From contig JAUMIR010000004.1 in NCBI GenBank assembly GCA_030847615.1, positions 274,807,501-274,871,500 on the forward strand: a DNA stretch of 64,000 nucleotides, in the 5' to 3' direction. This document shows positions 11,271-22,044 of this stretch, piece after piece. The stretch is from Gambelia wislizenii (taxonomy: Eukaryota > Chordata > Lepidosauria > Squamata > Crotaphytidae). The notes below the pieces were generated by a model. That model was not told the origin of the DNA. It searched no databases and saw nothing but the letters and a program-made list of their open reading frames with translations. The translations under genes and the position numbers were made by a program. The number at the start of each line of letters is the position of its first letter. Position 1 is the stretch's first letter.

Positions 11271-12298
11271 AGGAGTGCGGCTATGATGACAAGGTGATTG
11301 CCACCCTCCTAGCCTCTCGGCGTCAATCAACCAGAAGGATCTATCAAGCAACCTGGAAGGTCTTCTCGCAGTGGTGCCTCTCCCACAATATAGCACCGAT
11401 AGAGGCATCCACACAGCATGTGCTGGCCTTCCTGCAGGCTGGCCTGGATAAAGGCCTCAGACCGAATACACTCAAGAGGCAAGTGGCAGCTTTGGCGGCC
11501 CTTCTACAGGGACCCCAAGGTGGTAGGTTAACATCCCACCCACACGTGAGACGTTTCCTGAGGGGGGCAACGCTGTTGTCGCCCCCGGTACACCACAGGT
11601 TCCCATCCTGGAACCTATCGCTCGTACTGCGGCAACTTGCACGCCATCCGTTTGAGCCCCTAAAGAAAGTATCCTTGCGCATCCTGACGCTCAAAGTGGC
11701 CTTCTTGGTGGCCATCACATCCGCCAGAAGGGTGTCAGAGCTAATCGCTTTATCGGTGAGGGAACACCTCTGCTCATTCGGGGAAGGCTATGTTTCGCTA
11801 CGCACTGACCCATCCTTTCAGCCTAAGGTGCTTTCCAGTTTCCATGTAGCTCAACCAATTACACTACCATCCTTCTGCCCTAACCCGTCGCATCCCACGG
11901 AGAAGTTATGGCACAAACTAGACGTAAGGAGGGCCTTAAAGATCTACATTAAGAGGACAGCTCCTTTTCGGAAGTGTGACTCGCTCTTCGTGGCCTTCAA
12001 CCCAACGACAATGGGGAAGAAGGTGTCAAGACAAACCATTGCTACATGGATCAAGGCATGCATATTCGCAGCATACGACACAGCCAACGGACCACGCCCG
12101 TCGGGTGTACTGGCTCATTCCACACGCTCAGTGGCAACTACGGCGGTTTTCTCTACTAACGCCTCACTGGAGGAAATCTGCAGAGCCGCAACTTGGAGTA
12201 CCCCCTCCACGTTCATCAGGCACTATAAAGTGGACAAGTTCAGGTCGGCGGAGGCCACCTTTGGGAGATGGGTGCTGCACGAAGTGGTACAGCCCTAA
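11006..12298 (+). CDS. DIRS tyrosine recombinase (YR), open 430 codons
   Basis: The frame is uninterrupted and overlaps the end of the RT-RH-MT frame by 265 bases in another phase, as is usual for DIRS. Residues from about 90 form the core-binding region (ASRRQSTRRIYQATW, GLRPNTLKRQVAAL). The catalytic tetrad typical of the family is visible: Arg at 241-242 (TSARRVSEL), His371 and Arg374 (AHSTRSV), and Tyr407 (FIRHYKVD). The recombinase would integrate the circular double-stranded cDNA at a short sequence match without target duplication. The first 80 residues are Pro/Gly-rich and overlap the other frame, so the real start may be a later Met (about residue 81). It is the one gene of this copy that appears undamaged. 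Confidence 0.88.
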   Translation: MAARPTVPLSPLPANRQGLQENLAGSGPGDPDSTLLATPPLVLRPQGLGCTAPNEATTEGGPTPSGPNHSPQHSLAPTDSMEIEWQALKECGYDDKVIATLLASRRQSTRRIYQATWKVFSQWCLSHNIAPIEASTQHVLAFLQAGLDKGLRPNTLKRQVAALAALLQGPQGGRLTSHPHVRRFLRGATLLSPPVHHRFPSWNLSLVLRQLARHPFEPLKKVSLRILTLKVAFLVAITSARRVSELIALSVREHLCSFGEGYVSLRTDPSFQPKVLSSFHVAQPITLPSFCPNPSHPTEKLWHKLDVRRALKIYIKRTAPFRKCDSLFVAFNPTTMGKKVSRQTIATWIKACIFAAYDTANGPRPSGVLAHSTRSVATTAVFSTNASLEEICRAATWSTPSTFIRHYKVDKFRSAEATFGRWVLHEVVQP

Positions 12299-12360
12299 CT
12301 TGCCGGGCAAGCCACTAAACAGCCACTCCCACCCACGGTCTAAATGGAAGCTTGGGTACG

Positions 12361-12456
12361 TCCCAAGTGTTACGGATTCTTCCTGCCATCTCACCCCTAC
12401 AGAATGGTACTTACTGTGAAGGTACTTTCTGTAGGGTGAATGGCAGGAAGAATCCG
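12361..12456 (+). repeat. Internal complementary region (ICR) of DIRS copy 1
   Basis: The first half (CCCAAGTGTTACGGATTC then CATCTCAC) is complementary to the left terminus, including the left-specific GTGAGATGG. The second half (GGTACTTTCTGTAGGGTGAA) is complementary to the right terminus, including the right-specific CATTCACCC. Each half therefore copies one end, and the block can form a long hairpin. In the DIRS model the ICR templates completion and circularisation of the cDNA. Confidence 0.88.
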
Positions 12457-12584
12457 GCCCGCCCAGTGACTGTAGATCCAACACCATCCGGGTCATGCAT
12501 TGCTCCATTAGGATTCTATAACAACTGTGTTTATTCCTAGGTAACGGAGACTTGTTCGAGATCTTCGGGCTTTGTTAGTCAGCG

Positions 12585-12730
12585 AACTGGCCTCGTGGAG
12601 GAGAACAAAGAGCTTAAAGATTCAAAGCTAGCTCAACTTCCTACTTTTCCGGGTGGTCCTAAGTTCCCAAGTGTTACGGATTCTTCCTGCCATTCACCCT
12701 ACAGAAAGTACCTTCATGGTAAGTACCAAT
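12585..12730 (-). repeat. Right inverted terminal repeat of DIRS copy 1
   Basis: Reverse complement of the left terminus over about 127 bases, starting AACTGGCCTCGTGGAGGAG and ending CCTACAGAAAGTA. The terminus probably extends to about 12730, because the ICR also contains the complement of the next bases (TTCATGGTAAGTACCA). Confidence 0.88.
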
Positions 12731-12789
12731 GTAACATTCAGTAAATGTCTTGCTTTCCTTATTGGGCATTGTGTCCAGATACTTTAACA

Positions 12790-13082
12790 CAGGGGTTGGT
12801 GAAATGGTTGCCCACAGGCCACAGCCTACATGGAAAATGATTTTTAATATTTTTTTTGTTTTGCTCCCCGAACATGCACTATGGTGTGTGGGAGGTAATT
12901 TCTGCACATTTTCACACTTTTGGTCTAGGAAAGGCTTTTCTTCTCAATATACAGTGATCTATAACTTTACTTCTGCATCAGTTCTTGTTGGAAAATATAG
13001 CTCCGCAACAGTAAAAAAAAACATGGCAAAATTGTGGTTGTGGTAGCATTGATCGACCTCTCATTGACAGTTGCCCAGCCCT
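12790..13082. mobile_element. Possible hAT-like MITE remnant
   Basis: The left end CAGGGGTTGG and right end CCCAGCCCT form a short imperfect TIR of hAT type. No convincing 8-bp target duplication was found. The interior is AT-rich and non-coding. Confidence 0.35.
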
Positions 13083-13084
13083 AC

Positions 13085-13514
13085 ATTTCTGTCTTGATCA
13101 CCTTCCTCTAGACATGTTCATTTGTCAAATTCTTCTTAAACACTGGTCCCCAGAGTTGAACACAGTACTCTGTGGTGATGTCTGACCGAGCAGAAGAGAA
13201 TCAAACTGTTACATCGGTTGAATTGGACACTATCATTCTGTTGATGCAGCCTATAATTAACTTGACTTTTTTGCTGCCTTCTCATCCTGTTGACTAATCT
13301 GTACATCTTGGTCTACTAAGTCCCCGTAGAAGCTTTTCACACTTAGTACTGTCCAACCAGGTGTCACCCCTCCTGTCTTTGTAAATGCTTTCCCCCCCTG
13401 CTCAAATGGAGCACCTTACATTATCTTGTTGAAGTTCATTCTGTTAGTTTCAATCCAGTTCTCTAATTTATTAAGGTCATTTTGATGAGTGTGCCCTCTG
13501 TTCCATTTTTCAAG

Positions 13515-13552
<38 letters not shown>

Positions 13553-14235
13553 TGAAGAAAGCCAGTTCTAGGACAGAACCCTGTGGCATGCCCCTGAATG
13601 CTTTTCTCCATGATGGTGAGGAGACATTCATAAGCATTGTCTGGATTTAGTCCTTAATCCAGTTACAGTTCTACCAAGCACCTTGTTTTCCCTGCTTGGC
13701 ACAAGAATATCATAGGAGACTTTGTCAGGAGGCTTACTGAAATCAAGATACAATACATTGACAACATTCCCTTGATGCTTGTAGCTCTGCCTAAAAAAAA
13801 AAAGAGATGAGATCTGTTTGGTCTGGTTTGTTTTTGAGAAACCCATGCTGGCTTGACTTAATTCTGTTGACTTGAATTCATTTCAAGTAGCTAAGTGTTC
13901 TTGTACTACCGCTTTACCTACTTTGGGATGCAGCCCCTCACTGTATCACTTAGTCTATTTTAGGAGACTGAGCATTGTCTTGCTTTGGGGAGATGACAGA
14001 TATAAAGTAGTTACTGAACACTGTTGCCTTTTTTATGTCACCCTTTAGCAATTCTCCATAATTTTTACCTGGTGGATGTCCTACTTCCTTGTTCTTCTTG
14101 CTCTGAACAGAGCCAAAACCCCCCCCCCCCATTTTTTCCCCCTCACTTCTCTTGCCTGGCTGAGCTCATTTTGAATTTGGTCCCTTTGTCCTTCCCTCTA
14201 CAAATAATAGCTGCCCATTTGCACTCTTTCTCAGC
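13085..14235 (-). mobile_element. CR1/L3-like LINE remnant, minus strand
   Basis: Read on the minus strand, this gives RT C-terminal text of CR1 type in broken frames: VLYLDFSK (motif A) at about 13770, MPQGSVLE (motif B) at about 13585, and DLNKLENWIETNRMNFNK at about 13450. A (TA)n(TG)n microsatellite at 13513-13552 interrupts it. It resembles the copy at 59.4-62.15 kb over much of its length. Frameshifts and stops make it non-functional. Confidence 0.7.
13513..13552. repeat. (TA)n(TG)n microsatellite
   Basis: A short run of TA followed by about 14 TG units, sitting inside the decayed CR1. Confidence 0.9.
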
Positions 14236-14308
14236 TGTTTGAATTATGGTTATTTTCTTTGTGGTATTTAAAATTACTGTAATATGATTCAGTTCTTCTA
14301 CTGGTACA

Positions 14309-14546
14309 GAGAGAGCCAGCATGGTATAGTGGTTTGAATGTTTGACAACAACTCTGGAGATCAGGGTTCAAAACCCCACTCAGCCATGGAAGCCCACTGG
14401 GTGACCTTGGGCATGTCACACTTTCTCAGACTCAGAGGAAGGCAAAGGCAACTGCCCTCAGAACAAATCTTGCCAAGAAAACCCATGATAGATTTGCATT
14501 AGGGTCTTCATAAATCAGAAATGAATTGAAGTCACACAACCACAAT
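14309..14546 (+). mobile_element. Sauria-type SINE
   Basis: The tRNA-derived head carries box A- and B-like text (AGTGGTTTGAATG, GGTTCAAAACCC). Next come CCTTGGGCATGTCAC and GGCAAAGGCAACTGCC, then a Bov-B-like tail (TTGAAGTCACACAACCAC). TACAGA flanks both sides, a candidate target duplication. This combination is typical of squamate SINEs mobilised by Bov-B LINEs. Confidence 0.8.
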
Positions 14547-14839
14547 TGATACAGAATTGTTGTGCCAGTCCCGCTATTTTCTTTCAGTCTCTCTATGTCA
14601 AAGTTTTTAAAATGCCAAATGGTTAATTTCTTTAATTCTTGTTCTTTTCATATCTTGATGGGGAAATCCTAAAAGTTGTGCATTCTCTAGCTTGGTATGG
14701 AAATTGTGCATGCTTCCAGATGTTGTCAGATTATAAGTTCCAGCCAGCATAGCCAGTGGGGAAGAATGCTGGAAGAATTCTGGCATCTGTTAAGGTATAT
14801 GTTAGTATCCAGGAGGATCCATCTGATGAAGTAGACTTA

Positions 14840-15276
14840 GGGCTTGTCTAGATGGGCTGTTTACCTCGGCTTATGTCTGGCTTGGAGCTCTGCAGTCCAA
14901 ACGACGTAGGGCTCTTGCCCTGTTTTGCCTCTGGGCAGTCCTAACGATGCCCAAGGCAAAATGTATTAAATAAACACCCAAGAAAACCTATTTCATGCAG
15001 GAAAACCTGGATTGGGCTGGTGTGGGAACTTGGGATTTGTATCTGCACTCAGCTTGCATTGCCAGATGCTGCCACGGCTACCTCTGAAGTTGCTCTGCAG
15101 CCAGGAAAGAGGCCCCCAGCATGTGATCAAGGCTTCCTGCATGTAATCAGCCTTGATCATACGCTGAGGGCCTCATTCAGGACTTCGGATGGAGCGATGT
15201 GCGACAGTGGGGGAGGTGCCTGCCGGTGCTGGCCAGCTTGTCCATGCAGACTTTATCCCATTTCATCTAGATATGG
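14840..15276 (+). mobile_element. Non-autonomous DNA element related to the one at 60211
   Basis: It begins GGGCTTGTCTAGATGGGC. It shares GCAGTCCAAACGACG and CTGGGCAGTCCTAACGATG with the element at 60211-60717, which has GCAGTCCAAACGATG and CTGGGCAGTCCAAACGA. The right end is degraded. There is no coding capacity. Confidence 0.45.
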
Positions 15277-15296
15277 TGGTGGTGGTCGGGGAGATC

Positions 15297-16288
15297 TAGA
15301 GATGCAAAGGTCTGGAAAAAATTGGAAAATTTCAGAAAAAAACCACCACCACCCCCGTTTTTCCTGAAGCTTTTTTTTTTCCCATAAAAATTGAAAGAAG
15401 GAAAAAATTTCGATTATGGAATGTCCAATTCACGCTGCTGCAAATCTGTTGGATTCAAGATTCAAAGGTAGAAATATAAGTGATGATAGCAGTACTACCG
15501 CATTTGACTGGTTTACAAAACAAGCATCACAGTTAGGACTTGATGTTGTGAAGGTACTTTCAACTGTTGCAGAATATAGAACATCTTCAGGGATTTGGTC
15601 CAGTAATGCAGTCTGGGATTCTGCCAAACATATCCCTCCTGCAACATGGTGGCAAGGTCTTTGCACAACACAGCCTCTGACTGGTCTCTGTTTGGAAACA
15701 TGCTAATTCAAGAAATAAACTGACATGTGAAAGGGTAGAGAAGTCTGTTTCAATCCAGGTAAACCTTCAGTTTTTAGAAGTCCATGATAACTGTGATGAT
15801 GATAAACATAATGAAGCAGAAGCAGAGACTGAAACGGATTCTGATAACTATAGCTCAGAAAATGAATCTGATTAAATTTCAGGTCTATTCGTTGAATCTT
15901 AGTCTCTCCCTCCTCCCTTCCACATACTCCCCCCTCCTCAATTTTTTTATGGGAATGGGTGCTTCATGTCTATTTGATATGTGGAGAGGAAATATAAATA
16001 ATTTTATTTCTTACTAATGTTGACGGTTTCTTCTGGTTTTTTTAATGTGTTTTTGGTGCAATAAATATTGCTACATTTATTGTTTTTTATTTTTATTTGT
16101 AACAAAAGTAAATTCCATTTGTAATAATTGTTTGAATATACTGTATTTCTAATATACCAATTCCAACTGTGATAATTTTATGCCAGATCAAATTGTACAT
16201 AGCCATATTTTATGTTCCTAAAGTAACAGGGTGACTTTCAATCTGTAAAAAGTGCCAGTGTTGCATTTTTCCAATTTTTACATCTCTA
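15297..16288 (+). mobile_element. hAT DNA transposon, deletion derivative
   Basis: Terminal inverted repeats TAGAGATG / CATCTCTA continue inward as imperfect TTGGAAAA/TTTTTCCAA. The 8-bp flanks GGGAGATC (15289-15296) and ACCAGATC (16289-16296) agree at the last five positions, consistent with an eroded 8-bp hAT target duplication. The interior holds the C-terminal part of a transposase. Confidence 0.8.
15416..15877 (+). pseudogene. hAT transposase C-terminal remnant
   Basis: An open stretch to 15706 encodes NLLDSRFKG, an EYRTSSGIWS segment and PPATWWQGLC. The TWW/LC text matches the dimerisation region that hAT transposases carry near the C-terminus. Frameshifts follow, but an acidic tail in another frame ending at 15877 appears to be the original C-terminus. 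The DDE catalytic N-terminal two thirds are missing, so it cannot act alone. Confidence 0.75.
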
Positions 16289-19200
16289 ACCAGATCTGGG
16301 GCCAGAATACGCCAGTTGTAATCTTGTAGTGGGGAAGTGGAAGATTTGTGTAACCATATAGGTGACCACTTGAAGAAATTACAGATAATCTGTTGTTCAT
16401 GGTCTCTGTACAGCAGAGGTGGGCAACTAAAAACAGGTCATAGGCTGTTTTTCCTTCCTGAACCCACTTGGTGGGCCGCGGCATGACATTTTAGCACACC
16501 CAAAGTGATATGATATCATTTCTGGCCACCTTTTTGGCTGGTGATTTTCAGGTCACTTTTGGAGTAATGTCTGTCATATTAATTTGATGTTCTTGATTAA
16601 TGTGTTTATGGCAGTTGATGAATACTGGTTGCCTGTGCACACAACAGTCAGTTAGGATCTGTAACCTATAACCTATGCTCATTGTTCCATGCTTTTCCTC
16701 TCCCTGATATCATAGTTGGAGATCTTGGCTTTTTGTTTCATTTGCAAGCCAGTATTCATAAGTCAAGAACAAGCCCTGTTTTGTGATTTTGGCTTGTAAA
16801 GAGAGTAAGAAGTGAGAATCCTCAGTTCAGACCACATAACGTCAAAAAGCCATTTGGGGTAGTTTTAGTGGTTTTTGCAATGGGCAAAACAAAGCAAGAG
16901 CAAATGGCCTGTGAGCTCAACGCTCATCCATTTTGTCTTCTTCTGTGGGAATGCAGTCACTGTGGAGTCAGTAACTGAAAAAACATGACTTTTTAGGGGA
17001 TTTCATTGTGTGGTAACCTATCATACGATAGTGCAACAATCCTTCCAGTGACATGTTCAGTATATGTTGCTACTTGAGCTTTTTAATGTCTGTAATGTTT
17101 TGTGATATCATTAGTTAAAAAAGTTCATTGATATTGTATAGTGATAGATTGATTTAAGCTCAGCTAGTCATCAAGTTCATTAAATTCTCAACAGGTTTTA
17201 ATACATGTATGAATCAGTGTTTTTCTCTGTGAGTTTCTCCCAAAGTTTTGTAACATGGTTCATTGGGGCGGGGATAGAGATCACATGCTTCTTTATGTTC
17301 TACAGGGCCCTTTCACTTATTGGCTCAGGAAAACAACAACCGTGTTGCTGTGTTAAAAATACACACAAGTTAAGAACTCTTTCAGTGAGACATCCGTGCA
17401 CTAGAACTCATAGGTAGGTGTGTGTTGAGCACTTCATGATGTAGAAAGTGACCCTAATTTCTAAAATTATCTTAAAAGAAATTTGTAGCTTGCCAATCCA
17501 TCTGGAGGTGATGCTAATTCATTTGATTTACTTTGTTTTTTATTAATACAATTCCTGCAAATGTTGCTAACATTAAGATGAAGTTTCTGGGCTTCATAAA
17601 CCATTGACAAAAGTGTCACCTAAATTCTCATTTGAAGTGGCCCCTCCTGTGATAGTGTTATAAGCAGTTTTTCTTGTACTGTAATGCTAAATCTTATGAA
17701 CACCAGTAGGCTTTCAGCATAGGAATGGTTGTGACTTGTACTTCCCCATGCCATTCTTTGCTCCTCTGTTTAGTGTGCTATCTTTAGTCTACATACTATA
17801 AAATATTGTATGTTCTTTCAAAATATGATAGCTTCTCTAGTTGATGTCAAAATTCAGGTTGTACACTTGCATCATTTGAAAAAATAAAAAACCCCAAAAC
17901 CAAACATAAGCAGTTTGCATAAAAACAGACCTGCAGTTGTTTCCAAATTGCCATGTTTAAGCAACCTACTTACATTTTTACTGATGCGTTAGTAAGTGTG
18001 GGCATGTGGCTTCTGTACTAATGAATATGGTTGCTTTCTAGGATACAGGAAAGCAGTTTTATGAAAAACAAATATCAAGGACATAAACTGAAATCAAATA
18101 AAGCATGCAAAAGTTATGTAATTATACTTAATGAAGAAATAATCTTCAGTACTCTTTCTGTGTAGAAAATTGTCAAGAGCATATACAACATATTGTCATG
18201 AGAGTTTCTTTGTAACTTAGCTGGACTCTTTAATACTCTGATGTCTGAGGGTTTGTCAGATTTAGTGTTTGTTCCATAGTGGATTATATTAAATGTGAGT
18301 TATGCTTAATGCATCTATTTTGCATGCCAGAAAATGAATGAAGCAGCCATGCCTTAGCAGCTACAGCCCAGTGCAAAGCCTCCAGCTTACTGTTGTGACC
18401 TCTGCCCTTTTGTATCCTGTGACACTCAGCTAGTCTTTGTGCACAAGTTATTCATGATGGATATGTTTCCCTCCCAATCACATACCTTGAGCTCTTGCAG
18501 AGAGAACAGATAAATTATTTTCAGCTGCAGCCCTGCTAAGGTTGAAAGAAGAATGTTCATAGTTCAAGAATGACTGTTTAAGCAGAGTCCCCTCCATAAC
18601 ATGATGAGGACAGGGAACAATACCAGTCTTTACAGTGTGAAAAGAGTTGACTTTGAGATATCTCTTAAAGGCAAGAGAGGTAGGAAATGCCAGATGACTT
18701 TGTTAATGAGTGACAAATGCAGTAAGTGTACAAACCCATTTCCTGTAATGAGGATAATAAGTTGTGCTTGGTGTATTTTCACTTTGTCTCAGTATGTGGC
18801 TTTCGGCCTTGCCTTGTGAATTGTCGGCTGGTTTAGTGTCAGCTTTATACAATAGTATAATTGCTAGGAGATTTTGATGTCTGTTGGCAGGAATACAGCT
18901 TTTTCCTCTCATCACACTTCATTTTGTTCTGGTCATTTTGACATAGCTGTTGCATATTCACTGGTTCGGTAGCTAGAAATAGATATCAAGTTAAGTTTAT
19001 TTTGCTGCTCATTTTGTTCTTGATAGATAAATACTTAAATTTTCAAGTATCTTGCACTTTAGCAGATGTATTCTGGATGTTTAACACTCCAGCTAAGGGT
19101 TTTGCAAACAATTCCAGGTCTTGATGTCTCCTTTGACTTCTTGGAAGCTAGTGTTACCACAGGAAAGCATTTTTATAGTGCAACTAATGTAAAGTCACTC

Positions 19201-19721
19201 TGAACATTTTCTAGCTCTTTAAGATAGGGAGCTGAGCTTACCCTGTGTTTTCTGAATCTTGTACACTGAACTGATAGTGGTTACTAATCTATTTAAAAAA
19301 GACAGGATTTCTAATTCAGTACATATTGTTTTAAGGTTTCTTTCTCTTTTACTCAACAGATTGAAACTTGTTTTTCCAAAGACAATTCAAAATTGCTTTC
19401 TCTTGGATTCAAAAGATAATATTTCATTACTCTTGTTCTTTTTGAATACAGCAGGACAGTCCTTAACTTTCAGGCTATCTTCCCCATGTCACTTTTTTCC
19501 TAGATCTTGCATACCTAACTACTAGTCACCATAAGAGTTTACAAAACAAACCACCATTTTCCCCTTTCATTTTTGTTTTGTTTTTATTTCTGTCTCCTCT
19601 TTGTTTCCTAACATTCCTAGATGGGAATGAAAGGAAACATAAGGGGATAGCAGGGAGCAAAATGGGAAGAACTTGAAGAAATTCAGGGCAGCATTTGATG
19701 CATTTCTGGGAAGATAAATAA
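16289..19721. other. Repeat-poor intronic block
   Basis: No open frame with family motifs. A hAT-like fragment may lie at about 16411-16560 (GAGGTGGGCAACT and GTGGGCCGC). The rest, AT-rich and mostly free of recognisable repeats for about 3 kb, is the longest such block left of the exon apart from 37.8-40.8 kb. Confidence 0.45.
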
Positions 19722-19956
19722 TGTAGTAGGTCTGAATGATGGGCTTGTGACTCCAGGAGACCAAGGCTGAAATCCCCAGTAAGGCATGGAAACCCACTGG
19801 TTGACCTTGGGCAAGTTGCACTTGCTCAGCCTCAGAGGAGATGATGGCAACCCCTCCTCCCGTGAACATACCTTGTCAAGAAAAACCCATGAGTATGTTT
19901 GCCTTAGGTTAGTAATCTCCATAAGTTGGAGATTACTTTAAGGCACATACAACAAA
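19722..19956 (+). mobile_element. Sauria-type SINE, diverged
   Basis: It shows TGGAAACCCACTGGTTGACC, CCTTGGGCAAGTTGCACTTG and TTGTCAAGAAAAACCCATGA, plus a Bov-B-like end (CATAAGTTGGAGATTAC then AAGGCACATACAACAAA). The head is more eroded than in the copy at 14309. Confidence 0.75.
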
Positions 19957-20904
19957 GGTGTCTTAGTCCTACACAGGTCCATTGCTTCTCTTGTTTGTGC
20001 TTTAGAATCATCAAGCACAGGCCTTTTCAGTACCTCTGAAGACCAGCTTGGAGTGGAAGTGCTAACCATTCATCTAGGAAGCTAACCCTCTTCCAAGAAC
20101 CGAGTTACTCACATATGCTTCTACTCATCAGGCTTTCTTTTGCTTTAGGAAAGGGGAATGGAACAGAATCCATGCTTACATTTAATAAAGTCATTCTGGA
20201 GTTTGTGCACTGGTATTCAAGTTTTAGCTGTTCTTTATACTTCCAACTATCTTCCAAAGCACTCAACTATCAATTCTCTGTTCCTCTGATAAAGAGAATG
20301 GGGATAGTGCAGTGGCTAGTAGCTGTCACAGTGCCATTCTAATGGATAGGAAAGGTGAAGTTGCTGGAAACTGTTAGCATCTGAGCAGCAGCACTGGCCT
20401 GTCTCATATGCTGTACTTGCAGTTAAGACTAGAAAGCATAGAATATTCATATATTTTGCTTTCCTTAAATCAAAATGGCTCACATAATAAAGGGTAATAC
20501 ATGAAAACAAATTCATTGTGAAATTACAAAAATAAAACATCAAACCCAGGCCAGCATCAGTTATGGAGGCAAGAGTAGTAAAATAACAAAGCCTATGAAA
20601 AGCTGCTAAAAAGCTTTTGGGAACACTCATTGTTTGGCCAGATGTCTGATAGGATAAAGTGTTTGAACCTGATGAATCTCATTATAGAGAGAATTTGGGT
20701 GTTGAGCACTGGGGTTCCTCAGAATGATTGCCACGACTATAAAGGCCCAGCTCTCACTGGGTAACTGCCATATTTTACTCAACAGTGGGATTAAGAACAA
20801 GACCTCAACTGCTGAGCAAACATGACAGTAGACAGTATTGAAGAAATGGGTCCTTAATGTTTCACTCCATTTGTGCTGAAAATCAGAATCTTTAATTGGG
20901 CACG
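19957..20904. other. Intronic sequence, nothing recognised
   Basis: AT-rich non-coding sequence. Short open stretches on both strands show no motif. Confidence 0.4.
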
Positions 20905-21420
20905 GTAATATTTTATATATTTATTTGTTTAATTTGGTGCTGCCTTTCCCAGAGTGGGACCCAAGGTGGCTCAGAAAAGAACCAGTTAAAATCTGCTAAT
21001 ACGATTTTAAAACTAATTAAAATAATCACCATTAAAACAATATAAAATTATTTAAAATGTACAAAAGTTAAAAAAAATAAACACAACCCTCAATAAAAAA
21101 GCCTCCATGGGTGAAGTTTCACATTAAAAGCCTGCTTAAACAAAAAGGTTCTGCCTGCCAGTGAAAGGTAAACCAGCCTAGCCTCCTGCGGAAGGGAGTT
21201 CCAGAGAGTGGGAGCAGGCACTGAGAAGTCTCTCTCTTGTGTCTCAAAATAAATAAGTAACCAGATTGAGTAGAATTAGATATCTAACCAGCTAGCCGCT
21301 TTACAGCTGCGATTTGTACAAGTTGAAATTGCTGAATGCTTTTCAAAGGCATCCCTACATGGAGCCTGCTACAGTAGTAGAACTTTGAAGTTAGCGTATG
21401 AATAACTATGGTGAGGGCCC
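20905..21420 (-). mobile_element. L2-like LINE 3' region, minus strand
   Basis: The text TTCCCAGAGTGGGACCCAAG is the tail motif also seen at 51.6 and 52.0 kb. It is followed by AT-rich sequence and then CCTGCGGAAGGGAGTTCCAG, which recurs in degraded form in the L2-like copy at 45.9 kb (CTTCCGGCAGGCTGTTTCAC). No coding frame survives. Confidence 0.5.
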
Positions 21421-21644
21421 ACACTGTCAGGAAGGGTTGCAGTTCCTATAATCGTATGAAATGGTCTACCATAGCTATGAACAATGCTACCCGTTATGTT
21501 TCATGCTTATTTTAATTTGAAATTGAGAGTAAAACACATTTTTTTTCAACGGAGGGGGTATAGCAGTGAAGTTTGGGCTTGGTGTGGGGTCAGTCCCTTT
21601 TGGATAGCCTTTGAGGATCCTACTTTGATTCTGTAACTTGTTTT

Positions 21645-21785
21645 CCCAGTGGAGAGGGCTCCAGAGCATCCGTATCCTTGGGTTGTCCCTTCCATTTGCT
21701 CCCGGTAGGCAGGATACAGAGAACTGTTATTTTGAAGAGTATGACCATCAGTGGTGCCATCCAGGAGGGACGACCCCTCTGCTGG
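21645..21785 (+). repeat. Left inverted terminal repeat of DIRS copy 2
   Basis: Starts CCAGTGGAGAGGGCTCCAG and ends GACGACCCCTCTGCTGG. Its reverse complement matches 28597-28735, including GGATGACACCACTGATGGTC-type text, at roughly 85-90 % by eye. Confidence 0.85.
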
Positions 21786-22044
21786 TCAGTCTGTTTCCTG
21801 CCTACGCTCCTGGTAGGACATGTCTCCTCCTTTGTCCTCCTTTGTCCTTTCACATGTGGCGGGCGCAATTTTTTAAAGACCAAATAAAATAAAATACCTT
21901 TTACATTTGACTCAATTGGATAAGCAGCCCTGGCCACGAAGGAGAGGAGAATGAACACACTGGAGGAGATTGATGTGGTGATTGCTGCCGTGATCGGCAG
22001 CGATTGTTCTTCGTGGACAGGAGCTAGCCCAGCTGGCCCCAGGG

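Larger units (their letters stand above)
6921..12730 (+). mobile_element. DIRS-type retrotransposon, copy 1, nearly full length
   Basis: DIRS elements use a tyrosine recombinase instead of an integrase, and carry inverted termini plus an internal complementary region. All parts are visible here: inverted termini (6921-7049 and 12585-12730), a gag-like region (7437-9324), an RT-RNaseH-methyltransferase frame (9246-11270), an overlapping recombinase frame (11006-12298), and an internal complementary region (12361-12456). The element is GC-rich against AT-rich surroundings, with no target duplication seen, as expected for DIRS. Damage is limited to gag frame breaks and one stop in the RT frame, so it is a fairly young insertion but not an autonomous one as it stands. 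Confidence 0.93.

Noticed and set aside
12790..13082. 8-bp target duplication for the hAT-like remnant
   Set aside because: The two flanks do not match at any tested offset, so only a low-confidence call was kept.
14309..14400. Possible tRNA gene from box A/B-like text
   Set aside because: The text is the head of a SINE; no complete cloverleaf, and the Bov-B-like tail follows.
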